A stretch of 64,000 nt of DNA from Bifidobacterium mellis (lineage in GTDB: Bacteria > Actinomycetota > Actinomycetes > Actinomycetales > Bifidobacteriaceae). The position numbers and the translations under genes were made by a program. The notes below the pieces were generated by a model, which worked only from the letters and a program-made list of their open reading frames with translations, was not told where the DNA came from and searched no databases. The stretch lies in the NCBI RefSeq assembly GCF_000967265.1, contig NZ_KQ033885.1, forward strand, positions 1,531,538 through 1,595,537, written 5' to 3'. Shown piece after piece: positions 26,356-35,854 of this stretch (within the stretch, counting starts at the first letter, position 1; each line of letters opens with the position of its first letter).

Positions 26356-29300
26356 CAACGCGCCTGCTGGTAGATATCGGCAAGACGGGCAACGATCCTG
26401 TCGGCTTCCTTGTCGGGGTTGACAAAGGCCGAAACGCTCCAGACGGTCATGACCGACCAACCAAGATACTGCAAATCCTCGGTGGTGAACCGGTGACGCT
26501 CCCGGGTGGACTGGGTGTGCATGAACTCTGCATCGTCGGTCAGTACGGCCAAAGCATAGGGCTTGTTCTTGAGCCCCACCACCAGCGGAATTCGGGGCGC
26601 CTGATCGTACCCGTAATCCAGGGCCACATCCAGCCCCCGGGTCCGCAGCCGCTGGGCCAGATCCCGGAAGAGCACATTGGTGGACTGCTCCGCTTGCTCA
26701 GGCCGGGCGGGTTCAACGTCGGGATGCTCGACCCAGGTCAACAGATCCTTGAGCAGACGCGGCCCGGGCTGGTGAATGCGGTCGTCCTCCAAATCATCAG
26801 CCGAGAATGCCGCGACGATGTCCAGATTCCGATCCGGCAGGACCAGAGCATCCAGCAACATGCCCTTACCCCCTTCGCCCTCCAGATCGCCGAACTGCTG
26901 CAGAAGACGGCCGTGGGTGGTCTTGGCAAAGCCCAGAGTAAGGATCACGTCCGTGGCCCGGGCACCGCAGACCTCGTCAATGCCGACGATGCGTACATGC
27001 CGCAGGAACTTGGCAAAAACCCTGTCCTTGGCTGCTGCCGACTTGAGCTCGGCACCCAACCTGGAGCGGTGGGTTGCCGACAGGGTGACCACAGTCAGCA
27101 GATAACTATTCGGCACCAGGGAGAAGGATCCGGCCTTGCGTTTGAGCATGTTGACAACGGCGGCCACCTCCTGTTGGCTGGACTCGACCAACCCGGTGGC
27201 CATGACAGGGACCCCAGCGCCCTCCACCCTGGTCAGGGTTACCCTGCCAGGCTCCCGGCAATCGGGCACAGGCGCCGACAGATCCCCATATCCATGATCC
27301 TTCAGGAAGGCATCCAGCCGAATTGAGCGGCGCGAGGGGCGGGCTTTGACAGTGACCGGGACCAGTTGGTCGACCAGCTGCAAGAGGCCATCCGAGGTGA
27401 TGGTAGACCGGTGGGCGATGACGGCCACCTGCCGGGCACGAGCCAGCACGGTCAGCACCTGGATGGAAGGCATATGGGCTCCGGCATCGATGATGACCGT
27501 GTCGGCCAGCTGTGTCGGATTGGTCCTGGTCGCCAGTGTGGCCGGAGTTGCGATGATGATGGGTTTGGCCGCCGACAGGATGCCGGGGTGGGCCTGCTGG
27601 AAGACCGCAAGGGAGGCACCAGGGTTGCCGGCCAGCATGGTGTGCAGCTGATTGGCCTCCTGGGTGCGGGAGAAGAGCAGCTCGGACAGGCGCTTTTCGC
27701 TCTCCTGGGCAACCATGGGCCCTACGCTGGCCACGTGCTGGGCATCGACCTGGCTGAAGCGGTCGGCTGCGTTGGACAGGGCGGAGCCGTCCTGGTTGGA
27801 GATGATCTGCGAGGAGCGCATGATGTCGTCGAAGACCGTGGTCCACCAGGCCAGCTGCAGCTCGGCCCGTACCGCCTTGCCTTCAACCTGGCGGTTGCGC
27901 AGGTCCTGGACCAGGTCCTGCAGCCCCGCCTTGTTGAATTCGCCTTCCAGGGCGCAGCGCTCGGGCAAGGTATCCAGGGCTGTGTGGTCGTCAAAGAGGG
28001 CCTTGAGCCGTTCCTCCACCTTGTTCAAGTCCATGGTCTCCAAATCGCCGCCAGCCGGAGTCGTGGCCAGAACGGTGTCCAGAGCCGTCATGTCGCGGAT
28101 CAGGGATTCCTGAGTGTCGATGATGACGTCCAGTTTGGGCGGCAGGACCGGCCAACCGCCGTGGGGGACGAAGGTCCGCCATTGCTCGGCCTGCTTGGAG
28201 ACCACCACCAGCGACTCATGCAGATCCTCGACCTGGGCACCGGGTCTGAGCAGGCTCTTGGCCTCCTTGACCAGACGTCGGCGTTCCCAGAATCCCAGAT
28301 TGGTCCCATTGGCCTTGCGATCGGCCTTGGACTTGGTGGCCTCGATCATGGCGGGAATATCACGCTCGAAGATGGAGGGCTGGAAGACATCCAGAACCCG
28401 GCGCAGATTCTTGAGGACCACCACCTGCCGTCCCCAATTCTTGACGGTGGCCGGCACGGGGAATCCGCAGGTCTCCACAGTTGATTTGACCTGTTCGCGG
28501 GTGTCCGGCAGAAGCCGTTGCAGGAGACGAACCACGCGGGAGTAAGCGTCCACAGCCTCGTTCTCGTTGACCAGGGTGGCACCGAACCAAGGCGTGTCCT
28601 GGGGGCCGATGACGAATTCACCCAGCTCGGCAGCCCTCTCCAGCTTGTCTGCCCAGGCATCCAGCTCAGGCTGCAGGTTGTGGGCTGTGGCCGCGCCCAG
28701 ACGGACACGGGTGGCAGGGTGCGTAGGCATATTGGCGATGTTGGCCAGATTCTGAATGGTCTGGTAGGCCGAAACCCCCCAGCTGGAATCCACCCCATGA
28801 AGATCACCCAAATAGCGGGTCAGCCGGGAGCGGACACCCACAAGCTCGTCAGCCACCTGATCGAAGTGTTCACTGGCCTTGCCGGGTTTGAACCCCACTG
28901 CATCGATCAGCCGCTGATCCAGGACCCGACCAAGCTGATCGTCGGTCAGGTCAAGAGCCATGTCCGCCATCCCGGCGGCATCCAGACGATGCTGGAAGCG
29001 CCGCTTCTCCTCCACCACGCAGGGCACATAGAGTACGGTTCTTCCAGCGGTGACGCAGCGCGAGGCGATAGCCAGAGCATCGTCGGCGCTGTGGCGGCCG
29101 GTCTGTTCATCCACAAGCACGCTGTGCCCGGTCGCCACCAGCTGGGCGGCATAACGGACCCGGTTGTCCACATCTCCGGCCTCAAACTCGCTGTGAGGGT
29201 CAGCATCAAAGGGGCTGTAGTCGGGCACAGGTCCGCCCCTGAGCCGCTCGGAGGCAGCCTGGTCGCCAGCCAAGGCATCCAGCAGATCGTTGCCGGTGGA

Positions 29301-30077
29301 CCCGGCGGTCATCCGGTCCAGAATCCGAAGGCTCTCGCCCAGCAATTGGGCCGATGGCTCAATGAAGCATCCCAGAACGATTTTCCGTTCGATGGTGAAG
29401 TCACTGATATGCGGTGTGATCAGGGCCGTCATGTCCTTGAACAGGGATGAAGTTTCGGGGGTGCCGCCCTGATAGTGGGAGGCGGAAAACAGACGGTCCG
29501 GATCCAGGGTGATGCCCCGCTCACGCATGGCCGAGATCAAGGCAGGATTAAGGTCCACCTTGCCTGTGAACCTGATGGATGCCCTGGAGGCCCCCTGGGT
29601 GCTCTCGTCGATACGCACAGGATAGAGCAGTACGGGCATGTCGCGCCCCTGCCAGGCAGCCACTCCCACAACCATGGAAAGCTGGGCGAAACCGCTGGCA
29701 CGCTCCTTGGCGGCCTGATCGTCCAGAACCCGCTCCATGCGCCGGTGAGCCGCGCGTAGCATACCACGGTCTCGGAAGAGCGCATCCAGATGAACCTGGC
29801 CACTGGCGAAGAGCTGGGCGATGCCTGAAGGATGCGCATGCGTCAGATCCATCTGCGCCGCCAGCTGCGACACATTCTCCAAGGGGGTCAGGCCCACCTG
29901 GTTCTGGTAATCCTGGCGCCATCCCCGGATTCGCTCCAGTGGAGTCAACGGGGCCTTGACCTCTTCTGCTGCGCGGTCGGAGGAGGAGCCGGCCGTTGAT
30001 GCCTGTGCATCTTCAGCCCGTTTCTCCTCTTCCGATCCCCCGGTGCTCATTACCGTCTCGCTCATCCGTCCACTCAC
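26355..30077 (-). CDS. Degenerate SF1 helicase-like protein with C-terminal MTES_1575-type nuclease-like domain (1240 aa)
   Basis: The N-terminal half resembles the DUF4011/SF1 helicase family, but the Walker A position reads VDEQTGRHSADD (about 322-333), without GKS/T. The motif II position reads VIIDAGAHMPSIQVL (about 860), without DEAS/DEAQ, so ATP hydrolysis is unlikely. The last ~100 residues match the pattern of the MTES_1575/VSR-like endonuclease fold: VALDYGYDQAPRIPLVVGL, VLTDDAEFMHTQSTRERHRF, LQYLGWSVMTVWSVSAFVNP. It starts by GTG overlapping the FHA gene's stop and ends overlapping the 77-aa gene, so all three are co-translated. A DNA-binding or DNA-processing role is inferred. Confidence 0.78.
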   Translation of the reverse strand: MSGRMSETVMSTGGSEEEKRAEDAQASTAGSSSDRAAEEVKAPLTPLERIRGWRQDYQNQVGLTPLENVSQLAAQMDLTHAHPSGIAQLFASGQVHLDALFRDRGMLRAAHRRMERVLDDQAAKERASGFAQLSMVVGVAAWQGRDMPVLLYPVRIDESTQGASRASIRFTGKVDLNPALISAMRERGITLDPDRLFSASHYQGGTPETSSLFKDMTALITPHISDFTIERKIVLGCFIEPSAQLLGESLRILDRMTAGSTGNDLLDALAGDQAASERLRGGPVPDYSPFDADPHSEFEAGDVDNRVRYAAQLVATGHSVLVDEQTGRHSADDALAIASRCVTAGRTVLYVPCVVEEKRRFQHRLDAAGMADMALDLTDDQLGRVLDQRLIDAVGFKPGKASEHFDQVADELVGVRSRLTRYLGDLHGVDSSWGVSAYQTIQNLANIANMPTHPATRVRLGAATAHNLQPELDAWADKLERAAELGEFVIGPQDTPWFGATLVNENEAVDAYSRVVRLLQRLLPDTREQVKSTVETCGFPVPATVKNWGRQVVVLKNLRRVLDVFQPSIFERDIPAMIEATKSKADRKANGTNLGFWERRRLVKEAKSLLRPGAQVEDLHESLVVVSKQAEQWRTFVPHGGWPVLPPKLDVIIDTQESLIRDMTALDTVLATTPAGGDLETMDLNKVEERLKALFDDHTALDTLPERCALEGEFNKAGLQDLVQDLRNRQVEGKAVRAELQLAWWTTVFDDIMRSSQIISNQDGSALSNAADRFSQVDAQHVASVGPMVAQESEKRLSELLFSRTQEANQLHTMLAGNPGASLAVFQQAHPGILSAAKPIIIATPATLATRTNPTQLADTVIIDAGAHMPSIQVLTVLARARQVAVIAHRSTITSDGLLQLVDQLVPVTVKARPSRRSIRLDAFLKDHGYGDLSAPVPDCREPGRVTLTRVEGAGVPVMATGLVESSQQEVAAVVNMLKRKAGSFSLVPNSYLLTVVTLSATHRSRLGAELKSAAAKDRVFAKFLRHVRIVGIDEVCGARATDVILTLGFAKTTHGRLLQQFGDLEGEGGKGMLLDALVLPDRNLDIVAAFSADDLEDDRIHQPGPRLLKDLLTWVEHPDVEPARPEQAEQSTNVLFRDLAQRLRTRGLDVALDYGYDQAPRIPLVVGLKNKPYALAVLTDDAEFMHTQSTRERHRFTTEDLQYLGWSVMTVWSVSAFVNPDKEADRIVARLADIYQQAR

Positions 30078-31684
30078 TTCCGCACGGCGTTCAGATATTC
30101 GTGATACCCGTCATTGTTGCGCAGGGCCGCGTCGATGTCCTGGTCGCCCTGAGCCTCCAACCAGGCGTACAGATCATCATAGAGGGCCGGGTTCATCGCC
30201 AGGAAAGGCAGCAGCTGCCGATGCTTGGCCATGGCGAACTGCAGGGCGAAGTCCCCGGTGCGTTTGGCATCATCGGAGCTCATCCCATCCACCACGATGG
30301 CCTCATGGCCACGGTCATAGTCCCCTTTGGAGACCCGCTCGAAGACGGATCCGGGCTCGAAGGCCGGCTGATAACGCTGGTCATCACCCTGCTCATCCGC
30401 TGGTTGGGGATGTCGGGCCTGGTCCGATTCCTTCTTGGACAGGCGGGCCAGCTCTACAGCTCCCAGCGGGGTGAACCCCTGGGCCGAGTCCGCCTTGCTC
30501 CCCTGGCCTTGCCGGGACTGGCCGTCCGCGTAGCCCCTGCGGCCGGAAGCTGGACGATCATCACGATGACCACGGCCGTCACGGGCATCACGAACATCGC
30601 GAACATCCTGGTCGGAGCGATTCTGATCAGGAGCAGATTCAGCGGAACGGGAACGACGAGCATCAGCGAAAAGGTCACGGTCGACAGGCTGGCTGTCCTC
30701 CTCCTGCGTGCCAACCAACGGCAGGCCCTGCTCGGATTCGTGCTCCTGCCATGGCAGAGGCCGATGGGCTTCGCCACGAGCATCCTGGGCCTGGAAGTCA
30801 CCTGCACGCTGGTCACCCTGGCGGCCTTCGGATGCCCTGTCATCCGGCTGGTCCGCATAGCCTCTGCGACGGTCAGATCCCTGACCATCCGCTGAGCCTG
30901 CGTCGGCCGGCCCCATGTCAGCCCGGCCACGCTCGGCTGAATCATAATCGTCAGAATACCGGGCTTGCGAGCCTCGCGACTCTGCGGACGCGGCCCCATC
31001 GGCGAAAGGCCGCGACGGATTGTCCGGCGAGTCGCGAGCGACTGGGGCAGACCTGGGACGATCCTGTGAAGCACCGTCGGCCTCTTGGGAGGAATCGGCT
31101 GCCTTGGCGGCACCCAGGGCCATATCATGAAGGGCAGTGACACGGTTGCGGACCCCGTCGGCCTTGAAGATGCCAGTGGGCTCGCCAGCGCGCATGTCAA
31201 GAATGTCGTCGACGGACATTTCAGCTGCATCAGGCTCCACCATGCCCCGGGGCTGTGTGGAGTATGAGAAGAGGTCGGGCACCCGGGTCGAAGGGTCGGT
31301 CTTATCGTCTTCGGGATTGTTGATGCGCACGAAGTCGACGGGGACATCACCGAATTGGAAACGAGCCGAGCTGCTGGACAGGGGGAAGGCGGCGTCCACA
31401 GGCAGCCTGACCAGCGATCCGTCGGACTGGATCAGATATGACCCGTTGGTGGAACCCATGTCGCGCAGGGTGGCCAGACCGTCCTGGTCGACGGCGAAAA
31501 TGGCATGCCTTTTGGACATGGATTTAGTCTTATCGGACACCTCCAGACGACGCCGACCGTCATCGGCCAGCGGACGCAGGGGCTTGCGGCCGATCTCGAC
31601 GGTCTCGCCAGGCTTGAGCCGGGTCTCTTCCGCCCCATTGAGCTTGATTATCCACACCTGCCCCGGTCGCCGATCGTCACTCAC
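30074..31684 (-). CDS. FHA-domain protein (536 aa)
   Basis: Residues about 10-120 form a forkhead-associated phosphothreonine-binding domain: VEIGRKPLRPLADDGRRRLE, KSMSKRHAIFAVD (Ser/His binding loop), LRDMGSTNGSYL. The middle, about 170-420, is a long Asp/Arg/Ser/Gln-rich disordered region. The C-terminal ~60 residues (AMAKHRQLLPFLAMNPALYDDLYAWLEAQGDQDIDAALRNN) resemble variant leucine-rich-repeat units found in actinobacterial hypothetical proteins. First gene of a coupled three-gene operon. The FHA suggests that a Ser/Thr kinase (not in the window) controls the operon's complex. Confidence 0.88.
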   Translation of the reverse strand: MSDDRRPGQVWIIKLNGAEETRLKPGETVEIGRKPLRPLADDGRRRLEVSDKTKSMSKRHAIFAVDQDGLATLRDMGSTNGSYLIQSDGSLVRLPVDAAFPLSSSSARFQFGDVPVDFVRINNPEDDKTDPSTRVPDLFSYSTQPRGMVEPDAAEMSVDDILDMRAGEPTGIFKADGVRNRVTALHDMALGAAKAADSSQEADGASQDRPRSAPVARDSPDNPSRPFADGAASAESRGSQARYSDDYDSAERGRADMGPADAGSADGQGSDRRRGYADQPDDRASEGRQGDQRAGDFQAQDARGEAHRPLPWQEHESEQGLPLVGTQEEDSQPVDRDLFADARRSRSAESAPDQNRSDQDVRDVRDARDGRGHRDDRPASGRRGYADGQSRQGQGSKADSAQGFTPLGAVELARLSKKESDQARHPQPADEQGDDQRYQPAFEPGSVFERVSKGDYDRGHEAIVVDGMSSDDAKRTGDFALQFAMAKHRQLLPFLAMNPALYDDLYAWLEAQGDQDIDAALRNNDGYHEYLNAVRK

Positions 31685-31881
31685 GTTTTCGACCTCCCAA
31701 ATCTGCAGCCGCCTTCACTCGGTACTATCGCCTATTCTGTCATGAAACCCAGAGATAGGATTGATTGCGTGCCGAATTAACTGATAAAGGACACATGAAA
31801 GACTGGCAGGCATGCCAGTGCGACGAACTCTCCCTGCAGGCAAGGCTTTGGCAACGAAGCAATCGACTCGATCGATAGGAA

Positions 31882-31936
31882 ACGGCGGCCGCTCTCGCTC
31901 TGGATACAACCACCAGAGTCAATCAGCGGCCGCCGT
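31882..31936 (-). terminator. Terminator of the GH30 pair
   Basis: Perfect 12-bp arms ACGGCGGCCGCT / AGCGGCCGCCGT enclosing a nested small hairpin (CTCTGG/CCAGAG), eight nt past the last GH30 stop. No long T-run. Confidence 0.6.
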
Positions 31937-31943
31937 CATCGGT

Positions 31944-33479
31944 TTAGTCCTGGTCGTCCTCTCCCTCGTCGTGGTCGTCGGCTGGGTGCGGAGTCATATG
32001 GACGACGAATTGGTCATCCTCGGGCACCGTGCTGCGATTGAGGCGCTCGGAGTCTGACATATGGCAGGAGACCGTCCCGAAAGCCGGTACACTTACCGGT
32101 CGCCAGTCGGCGCCCCAGCCATTGACGGTCAGGGCAGCCCGGATGGGCACTCCGGTCGGATTGTAGAGGATGACACTGAGCTCGCCGTCGTCGCGGACGA
32201 AGGCTACCGAACCCAGACCGCCGGTCCGGCCATCAAGGGTGTGACTGGTGGAGGCCACCCTGCGAGCGCCGACCGGCACATCCTGTCCGAAATTACGAAG
32301 CATGAAGTATTCCAGATTGCGTTTGATCCCGCCAGTTCGGGAATCGACGGTGATGACACCACGCCGGCCCATGGTCCGCGCCCAGCTGGGCAGACCCTGC
32401 TCATCCAGGGCCAGATTCCACAGGTCGATCATGCCCACGCCCTGGCGGACCAGTCCGATGCCGATCTCCCCGAACATGATATGGCTGGCCTCGTCCACAC
32501 GCTCGTCCAGCATGCAGCGCCGCTCGCTCATGACCGAGCGCCATCCGGGGAACTGTCGGGTGGCGTTCACGACCCACTTGGGCAGGCCGGAGTATGTATG
32601 CATGGCAGTCCCGGCGAAGCTCAGGGCCTCGACAGGGGTCATATAGTCGCTGACCGGTCGGCTGAAGAACCTCAGGCCGTCATCGCCGAAGAAGATCTCC
32701 ACCTCGGGGAAGCTGCGGTCCAGTGCCGGACGCAGGTAGTCCACGCCCCAGCGCACCAGCTGCTCAGGGGTCCAGATCGTCATGGGCCAGGGCGGATTAT
32801 TGGAGGGCTCGTTCTGCATGGTCACTGCCGAGATGGGAATCCCCAGCTTCTGGTAGGCCTCGATGAACCGTACGAAATAGCGGGCATAGGCGGCATCGAC
32901 CGTGTCACGTGGGCGGTAGCCGTTGCCGCAGTATTGCCCCAGCCGCAGATGCCCGGCCCCGTCCAGCCGACCGCTGTCCTTCATCCATGCAGGTGCACTC
33001 CAAGGAGAGGCCAGAATCCGCACGCCCGGGTTGATGGCCATGATCTCCTGAAGGACGGGGACCACGTACTTCATGTCCTTGGTGGCCTCGGGCGAACCCG
33101 GCTTCCCTTGTCCAATGGAGAAGTAGGTCATGCCCGAATCCGACATCACCCCCTCGGGCAAAGCATCATAGGAGTAGTAGCGCTGGCTGGAGAAGTCGCA
33201 GGACCCCATGGAGATCCTCAAGGTGGACAGGCCCGCCTGAGCCGGATCGAAGAGCTCGGTCAGAATCCGATGACGTTGGTCGGCGTCCATGGCCGTCATG
33301 AACAGATAGGCGCTGGAATCCGTCAGAGCAGCGCCGGCCCCCTCCCAGTACTGGTAGCGCCTGGTTGGATCGATGACTATGGGGACGGCAGCACCTGGCC
33401 CATTCGTCGTCTCCGGGGTCGCTATCGGTTCTCGCCGCTGGGACAGATCCCCTGCCGTCGCGGTCCAGATCTCCTTCAT
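31944..33479 (-). CDS. Glycoside hydrolase family 30 enzyme, copy A (511 aa)
   Basis: Beta-glycosidase of GH30 (glucosylceramidase/endo-beta-1,6-glycanase relatives). IDPTRRYQYWEGAGAALTDSSAYL starts the (beta/alpha)8 barrel, and ILASPWSAPAWMKDSG is a GH30 hallmark. The acid/base Glu is in TMQNEPSN (about 223) and the nucleophile Glu in VMSERRC (about 317). The C-terminal beta-domain ends in a very acidic tail. There is no signal peptide, so it should act on imported oligosaccharides. Substrate is unknown; beta-1,6-galactan, beta-1,6-glucan or glucuronosyl-containing glycans are possible. The ATG at 33479 is preceded by AAGGAG. It is 53 nt downstream of a close paralogue. Confidence 0.88.
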   Translation of the reverse strand: MKEIWTATAGDLSQRREPIATPETTNGPGAAVPIVIDPTRRYQYWEGAGAALTDSSAYLFMTAMDADQRHRILTELFDPAQAGLSTLRISMGSCDFSSQRYYSYDALPEGVMSDSGMTYFSIGQGKPGSPEATKDMKYVVPVLQEIMAINPGVRILASPWSAPAWMKDSGRLDGAGHLRLGQYCGNGYRPRDTVDAAYARYFVRFIEAYQKLGIPISAVTMQNEPSNNPPWPMTIWTPEQLVRWGVDYLRPALDRSFPEVEIFFGDDGLRFFSRPVSDYMTPVEALSFAGTAMHTYSGLPKWVVNATRQFPGWRSVMSERRCMLDERVDEASHIMFGEIGIGLVRQGVGMIDLWNLALDEQGLPSWARTMGRRGVITVDSRTGGIKRNLEYFMLRNFGQDVPVGARRVASTSHTLDGRTGGLGSVAFVRDDGELSVILYNPTGVPIRAALTVNGWGADWRPVSVPAFGTVSCHMSDSERLNRSTVPEDDQFVVHMTPHPADDHDEGEDDQD

Positions 33480-33532
33480 ATTCCGTGCGTCTCCTTGCTC
33501 CGGGCTCTTTCCCGGCCTCGCCAATCCGGTCC

Positions 33533-35074
33533 TCAGTCCTGCCCGGGAACCTTGTCGTCCACGGTGTGCTCGGGCAGTTGCAGGGCGAAGTCCTCATCCT
33601 CGGGCACGGCAGAATCGTTGATCCGCTCGCTGGTCGTCGCGTGCATGGTCACGGTCCCCCAGGCGGGCACGGTCACACTCTGCCAGCGGTCCCCCCAGCC
33701 GTTGACGGTGACAGCCGCCTTGACAGGCTTGCCCGTGGGGTTGTAGATGTGGGCGGCGATGGATCCGTCCGGCCCCAGGAAGGCCACGGAGCCTAGGGAG
33801 CCGCTCCAACCGTCGGGGGTGTAGTTGCTTGAGTCGATCACTACCGAACCGGGCTCCACGTCCTGTCCGAAGCTGCGGAGCATGAAATACTCCAGGTTCC
33901 TGCGGACCTTGCCGCTGCCATGGTCGATGGTGACCACCCCGCGTCTGCCGTCGGCGCCGATCTGGTTGGGCAGCCCCCGCTCGTCCAGGGCCATGTTCCA
34001 CAGTGTGATGAAGGAAGAGCCATGGCGGACCAGCCAGTTGCCGATGACACCGGACATGATGTGAGCAGCATCCGCTGGGGTCTGGTCCAGCATGCAGCGA
34101 CGTTCGGTCATGCCATAGATCCACTGTGGATAGACCCGGTTGGCATAGTCCAGATTCGGATAGTCGTTGTCGTAGGTGTGCAGGGTCAGACCATCGATGG
34201 AACGGGCCTGCTCGGCGGTGACATCCTTGTCGACCGGTCCGGTCAGGCAGTGTGCCGAGTCATCGTTGATGAAGATGCGCACCTGGGGGTGCCGACGGTC
34301 CAGCGCAGGCCGCAGGAAGCGGTGGGCGAAGTCGGCCTGCTGGGCCAGAGTCCAGGTCATGGCCGGCCAAGGGGCGGCGTTGGAGGGTTCATTCTGCACC
34401 GTGACCGCCCAAATAGGGATGCCTATGGCTTCCATCTCGTCGATATAGCGGGCGAAGTAACGGGCATAGACCCCCTCTATGGAGTCCTCAAGCGGATCAT
34501 AGCCGTTGCCGGTCCACTCGTTGAAGCGCAGGTGGCCGCCCATGCACAGGTGGCCGGTGTTCTTCATCCAAGGCGGGGCACTCCAGGGCGAGGCGATGAT
34601 TTTCACCGCAGGATTGATGGACAGAATTTCCTGGACGACGGGGATGATGTACTTGTAGTCCTTGGTGGCGTCAGGAGCGCCCGGCTCGCCCTCGCCCAGG
34701 GAGAACCTGGTCAGGTCCCTGTCATGCTCGCCGTAGGGAATGTCGTCGTAGGTGTAGTAGGGCTGGGAGGACGGCTCGCAGGAGCCCAGCGGGATACGGA
34801 TGACCGAAAAGCCGCTCTTGTCAGGGTTGAACATGTCGTCCAGAAGGGCATGCCTTTGCTGTGCTGTTTGGCTGCCCCAGATCAACGAGGCCGCAGCATC
34901 GGTGATGGCGGCTCCGGCCCCGATCCAGGGCTGATGGCGCTGGCAGGGATCAATGACGATGGACTTGGCGTCCTTGGGCTTCTCCCCCATTGCAGGGGCT
35001 TGCATGGGCCTTCGCCGATCGGTCAGATCTCCGGAGGTCACGGTCCAGAACTGGTTGGTGAAGGTGATGGTCAT
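33533..35074 (-). CDS. Glycoside hydrolase family 30 enzyme, copy B (513 aa)
   Basis: Paralogue of the neighbouring GH30. It shares PWIGAGAAITDAAASL, IIASPWSAPPWMKNTG, TVQNEPSN (acid/base, about 228) and GMTERRC (nucleophile, about 323), but is diverged throughout, so the two probably have different linkage or chain-length preference. No signal peptide. It starts at ATG 35074, judged from alignment with the paralogue; the RBS is weak. It is first of the two-gene GH30 operon. No transporter or regulator is adjacent. Confidence 0.88.
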   Translation of the reverse strand: MTITFTNQFWTVTSGDLTDRRRPMQAPAMGEKPKDAKSIVIDPCQRHQPWIGAGAAITDAAASLIWGSQTAQQRHALLDDMFNPDKSGFSVIRIPLGSCEPSSQPYYTYDDIPYGEHDRDLTRFSLGEGEPGAPDATKDYKYIIPVVQEILSINPAVKIIASPWSAPPWMKNTGHLCMGGHLRFNEWTGNGYDPLEDSIEGVYARYFARYIDEMEAIGIPIWAVTVQNEPSNAAPWPAMTWTLAQQADFAHRFLRPALDRRHPQVRIFINDDSAHCLTGPVDKDVTAEQARSIDGLTLHTYDNDYPNLDYANRVYPQWIYGMTERRCMLDQTPADAAHIMSGVIGNWLVRHGSSFITLWNMALDERGLPNQIGADGRRGVVTIDHGSGKVRRNLEYFMLRSFGQDVEPGSVVIDSSNYTPDGWSGSLGSVAFLGPDGSIAAHIYNPTGKPVKAAVTVNGWGDRWQSVTVPAWGTVTMHATTSERINDSAVPEDEDFALQLPEHTVDDKVPGQD

Positions 35075-35301
35075 GATTGCTCTCTCGTTGTCATATCTGG
35101 GCATCGGCGTCACGGTCGATGGGACAGAGCCTTAGCTTAGTTGCGGTTCTCAGCATGAAAAAATTGTTGCAATCTATTTCAATCGTTCCGACTATATGGT
35201 CGTCCCCATGCCCCTGAGTGGCCGAAACTGCGTCCACAACAGCAGGGGCGAACCTACGTCCCGGCGCAACCATCCCCTGCGCGCGGTCGGACAGGATATG
35301 G

Positions 35302-35339
35302 AAAAAGCCCCGCGCTGTCGTTGACAGCACAGGGCTTTG
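35302..35339 (-). terminator. Terminator of rplJ-rplL
   Basis: Arms AAAGCCCTGTGCTGTC and GACAGCGCGGGGCTTT with a short loop, then TTTCC, 30 nt past the rplL stop. Confidence 0.88.
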
Positions 35340-35370
35340 CAAGATGCAAGGGCTCGGAAAGAGCCGATGA

Positions 35371-35751
35371 CTACTTGAGCTCGACGGTGGCGCCGGCCTC
35401 TTCTAGCTGGGCCTTGGCCTTGTCGGCGTCTTCCTTCTTGGCGCCTTCCAGGACGGCCTTGGGGGCACCGTCAACCAGAGCCTTGGCATCGGCCAGGCCC
35501 AGGTTGGTGATGGCCTTGACGGCCTTGATGACCTGGATCTTCTTGTCGCCGATGGCGGAGAGGACGACGTCGAACTCGGTCTTCTCCTCCTCAGCCGGAG
35601 CAGCAGCACCGGGGGCGGCAGCGGCCACGGCCACAGGGGCGGAGGCCTCAACATCGAACTCGTCCTCGAACTTCTTGACGAAGTCGGACAGCTCGACCAG
35701 GGTCATTTCCTTGAACGCGTCGATGAGCTCGTCAGCGGAGAGCTTGGCCAT
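35371..35751 (-). CDS. rplL: 50S ribosomal protein L7/L12 (126 aa)
   Basis: Ribosomal stalk protein that recruits GTPase factors. N-terminal dimerisation domain ([31 protein letters not shown]), Ala-rich hinge, and C-terminal domain [28 protein letters not shown] through [11 protein letters not shown]. It follows rplJ after about 100 nt. No rpoB follows. Confidence 0.97.
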   Translation of the reverse strand: MAKLSADELIDAFKEMTLVELSDFVKKFEDEFDVEASAPVAVAAAAPGAAAPAEEEKTEFDVVLSAIGDKKIQVIKAVKAITNLGLADAKALVDGAPKAVLEGAKKEDADKAKAQLEEAGATVELK

Positions 35752-35854
35752 AATGGCTTCCTTTCATTTGTGGCGACCGGCATTGACTGGTAGGCCGATC
35801 ACCGAACATCTTTTCTTGTATTTGCCGTATGAATCCGGGCCGATGGCCGTGGAC

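Noticed and set aside
32061-33746. 561-residue open frame opposite the GH30 genes
   Set aside because: Shadow of GH30 copy A and the end of copy B, with low-complexity composition.
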